Shown here piece after piece: positions 62,313 to 64,000 of a stretch of DNA of 64,000 nt; positions within the stretch are counted from its first letter, which is position 1, and each line of letters opens with the position of its first letter. Origin of the DNA: Pseudomonas viridiflava (GTDB lineage Bacteria; Pseudomonadota; Gammaproteobacteria; Pseudomonadales; Pseudomonadaceae). The notes under the pieces are model-generated. The model made no database searches. It saw nothing but the letters and a program-made list of their open reading frames with translations, and was not told the origin of the DNA. The stretch covers positions 372,001 to 436,000 of the forward strand of contig NZ_UWFN01000265.1 of the NCBI RefSeq assembly GCF_900602065.1, in the 5' to 3' direction. The translations under genes and the position numbers were made by a program.

Positions 62313-62648
62313 TCATTTAGCCATCATGACGGTGTGGATGCTGAACATGATCCACAACGAGAGGCCGACCAGCAGAACGATGACCAGCGCAGTGAACGCA
62401 AACGCGAACACGTTGTTACGCTGAGCCTCCGAACGATCCAGGTGCAGGAAGTAGCGCAGGTGAACCAGAACCTGTACCACAGCGAAGATCAGAATCGTCG
62501 CCAGGGTCGCAGTCTTGGACATCACCGGATACATCACCACGCCGAACGGGATAGCGGTCAGGATCACGGACAGGACGAAGCCGATCACGTAGTCCTTCAC
62601 ACCATGGCTGTGGTCTTCAGCAGAGATATGCGCGTGTGCGTTAGCCAT
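62313..62648 (-). CDS. cyoD: Cytochrome bo3 oxidase subunit IV
   Basis: 111 aa, three helices. HDSHGVK-like His-rich start ([20 protein letters not shown]) and [20 protein letters not shown] are family typical. Helps assemble the CuB site. Adjoins cyoC directly. Confidence 0.95.
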   Translation of the reverse strand: MANAHAHISAEDHSHGVKDYVIGFVLSVILTAIPFGVVMYPVMSKTATLATILIFAVVQVLVHLRYFLHLDRSEAQRNNVFAFAFTALVIVLLVGLSLWIMFSIHTVMMAK

Positions 62649-63272
62649 TTACAAAGTCCCCATCAGATAAACAACGGTGAAGACGCAAATCCATACTACG
62701 TCCAGGAAGTGCCAGAACAGGCTCAGGCAGCTCAGACGAGTAGCGTTGGTCGACGTCAGGCCGCGAGTCTTGACCTGATACATCATGATGCCCATCCAGA
62801 TCAGACCGCTGGTCACGTGCAGGCCGTGCAGGCCTACCAGTGCAAAGAAGCCAGACAGGAAGCCGCTACGGCTAGGGCCGTAGCCTTCGACGATCAGGTG
62901 ATGGAACTCGTAGATTTCCATCGCGATGAAGCCGGCACCGAACAGGAAGGTCAGGGCCAACCAGCCCAGCACTTGACTCTTCTTGCCCTTGTGGACGGCC
63001 AGCATCGCAAAGCCGTAAGTAATACTACTGAACAACAGGAACGCGGTTTCGACGGCCACGAATGGCAGCTCGAAAATGTCGTGTCCCGAAGGACCGCCCG
63101 CTACGTTGTTGACCAACACCGCGTAGATCGCGAAGAAGGATGCGAACAACACGCAGTCGGTCATCAGGTAGAGCCAGAAACCGTAGACGGTCATTGGCCC
63201 CGCATCGTGGTGATCATGCCCGTGGTCGTCATGACCGTGGGCATCTCCTGGATTCAATACTAAGTTCGACAT
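62649..63272 (-). CDS. cyoC: Cytochrome bo3 oxidase subunit III
   Basis: 207 aa, five helices. His-rich N-terminus ([20 protein letters not shown]), then [20 protein letters not shown] and [19 protein letters not shown]. The His-rich start is longer than in E. coli CyoC and might bind metal. Confidence 0.95.
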   Translation of the reverse strand: MSNLVLNPGDAHGHDDHGHDHHDAGPMTVYGFWLYLMTDCVLFASFFAIYAVLVNNVAGGPSGHDIFELPFVAVETAFLLFSSITYGFAMLAVHKGKKSQVLGWLALTFLFGAGFIAMEIYEFHHLIVEGYGPSRSGFLSGFFALVGLHGLHVTSGLIWMGIMMYQVKTRGLTSTNATRLSCLSLFWHFLDVVWICVFTVVYLMGTL

Positions 63273-63274
63273 GT

Positions 63275-64000
63275 TTAAACCTGTTCCAGTGTGGATTTGC
63301 CAGGCGTGTATGCACCCTGAGCCACGAGGACCTTGTGCTGCTCACCTTCGATACGCGCCACTTCTTCAGCGGGCACCATGTAGCCTTGGTCGTCACGTGC
63401 GGCGTGGATAACGAACGAAACTACGGTCGCCACCAGGCTGGCGATAGCCAACCACCAGATGTGCCAGATCATGGCGAAGCCGAACACTGTCAACAGCAGA
63501 CCCATCACCAGACCGGTCGCGGTGTTGTTCGGCATGTGAATCGCCGAATAGTGAGCCGGTACGTTGTAAGCAGTGCCGTTACGCTTGGCTTCGGTGAAGG
63601 CATCCAGGTCGGTTGCTTTCGGCAGCTCGGCGAAGTTGTAGAACGGCGGCGGCGAAGACGTCGACCATTCCAGCGTGTGGCCATTCCACGGGTCACCAGT
63701 CAGATCACGATTCTCTGGCTTGTTGCGGTCACGAACGCTGACGAAGATCTGGATCAGTTGGCATGCGATACCAACAGCGATCAGCATTGCACCCCACCAG
63801 GCGATGTCCAGGTACAGGTTCCAGGCCGGGTTATCAGTGGTGTTCAGACGACGAGTCATCCCCAGGAAGCCCAGGAAGTACAGCGGCATGAACGCAATGA
63901 AGAAACCGAAGAACCAGCAGTAGAACGCAGACTTGCCCCACTTCTCATTCAGCTTGAAGCCGAATGCTTTAGGGAACCAGAACGCGAAACCAGCGATGTA
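63275..64000 (-). CDS. cyoB: Cytochrome bo3 oxidase subunit I (C-terminal part, cut by window edge)
   Basis: Haem-copper catalytic subunit. Only the last ~241 codons are present; the frame continues off the right edge. The visible part starts [20 protein letters not shown] and contains [19 protein letters not shown], followed by the last transmembrane helices and the Thr/Asn-rich tail. The haem-copper ligand residues are in the missing part. Stop is 2 bp before cyoC. Confidence 0.94.
   Translation of the reverse strand, partial: YIAGFAFWFPKAFGFKLNEKWGKSAFYCWFFGFFIAFMPLYFLGFLGMTRRLNTTDNPAWNLYLDIAWWGAMLIAVGIACQLIQIFVSVRDRNKPENRDLTGDPWNGHTLEWSTSSPPPFYNFAELPKATDLDAFTEAKRNGTAYNVPAHYSAIHMPNNTATGLVMGLLLTVFGFAMIWHIWWLAIASLVATVVSFVIHAARDDQGYMVPAEEVARIEGEQHKVLVAQGAYTPGKSTLEQV

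Overview
The window reads as Pseudomonas chromosome, probably of the fluorescens/syringae side of the genus; the species cannot be fixed from sequence alone. The evidence is the gene content and order (isc operon with cysE and trmJ, yajC-secD-secF, tgt-queA, the cyo oxidase genes), protein sequences that read as typical Pseudomonas orthologues, and the extragenic palindromes whose ends read GTGGGAGC or GTAGGAGC. A complete-looking temperate prophage of about 33.7 kb is inserted in the middle.

Left chromosomal part (1-13.28 kb). Mostly minus-strand housekeeping genes: hscA (cut by the window edge), hscB, iscA, iscU, iscS and iscR, with an IscR-type site over the iscR promoter; then cysE and trmJ. 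suhB is on the plus strand. Next come a glycine-zipper envelope protein, secF, secD, yajC, tgt and queA, and a plus-strand tRNA-Leu (CAA).

Prophage (about 13,266-46,978). The 3' end of tRNA-Leu is repeated as a 14-bp block at 46,965-46,978, just outside a tyrosine integrase gene. The left edge carries accessory genes: a small membrane protein, a repeat-rich 1.1-kb non-coding block, a divergent SOS cassette (SRAP-family gene versus umuD-umuC around a LexA box) and an AT-rich gene with an RNTTLH (R-x4-H) motif suggestive of HEPN proteins. The late genes follow on the minus strand in an HP1/K139-like (P2-related) order: scaffold O, capsid N, terminase small subunit M, L, R, S, sheath (DUF2586), tube (DUF2597), a DksA/TraR zinc finger, an XhlA-like membrane protein, a SAR endolysin, nested Rz/Rz1, a tail chaperone pair joined by a clear -1 frameshift signal, tape measure, DUF2590, J, I, fibre, fibre assembly, hub and spike. 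Terminase P and portal Q run the other way, followed by an Ogr-like activator. A repressor, a divergent early operator and early genes lead to a large toprim/ATPase replication protein, a cluster of small unknowns, an AlpA/Xis-like protein and the integrase.

Right chromosomal part (46.98-64 kb). A short lipoprotein operon, two small unknown genes, a soluble PAS-PAS chemoreceptor, a BRO-N gene fragment, manganese catalase with a small partner, a YitT membrane protein, two tandem PheC-like periplasmic proteins separated by palindromes, an unknown protein, ilvE, a LysR regulator divergent from a VOC protein, a GT2 glycosyltransferase divergent from a large membrane protein, and cyoE, cyoD, cyoC and the 3' part of cyoB.

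The least explained parts are the prophage accessory genes at 13.4-18.7 kb, the non-coding repeat block at 14.2-15.3 kb, a 58-aa protein beside the repressor that repeats the repressor's C-terminal motif, and a terminase gene that reads 245 bp into the portal gene.
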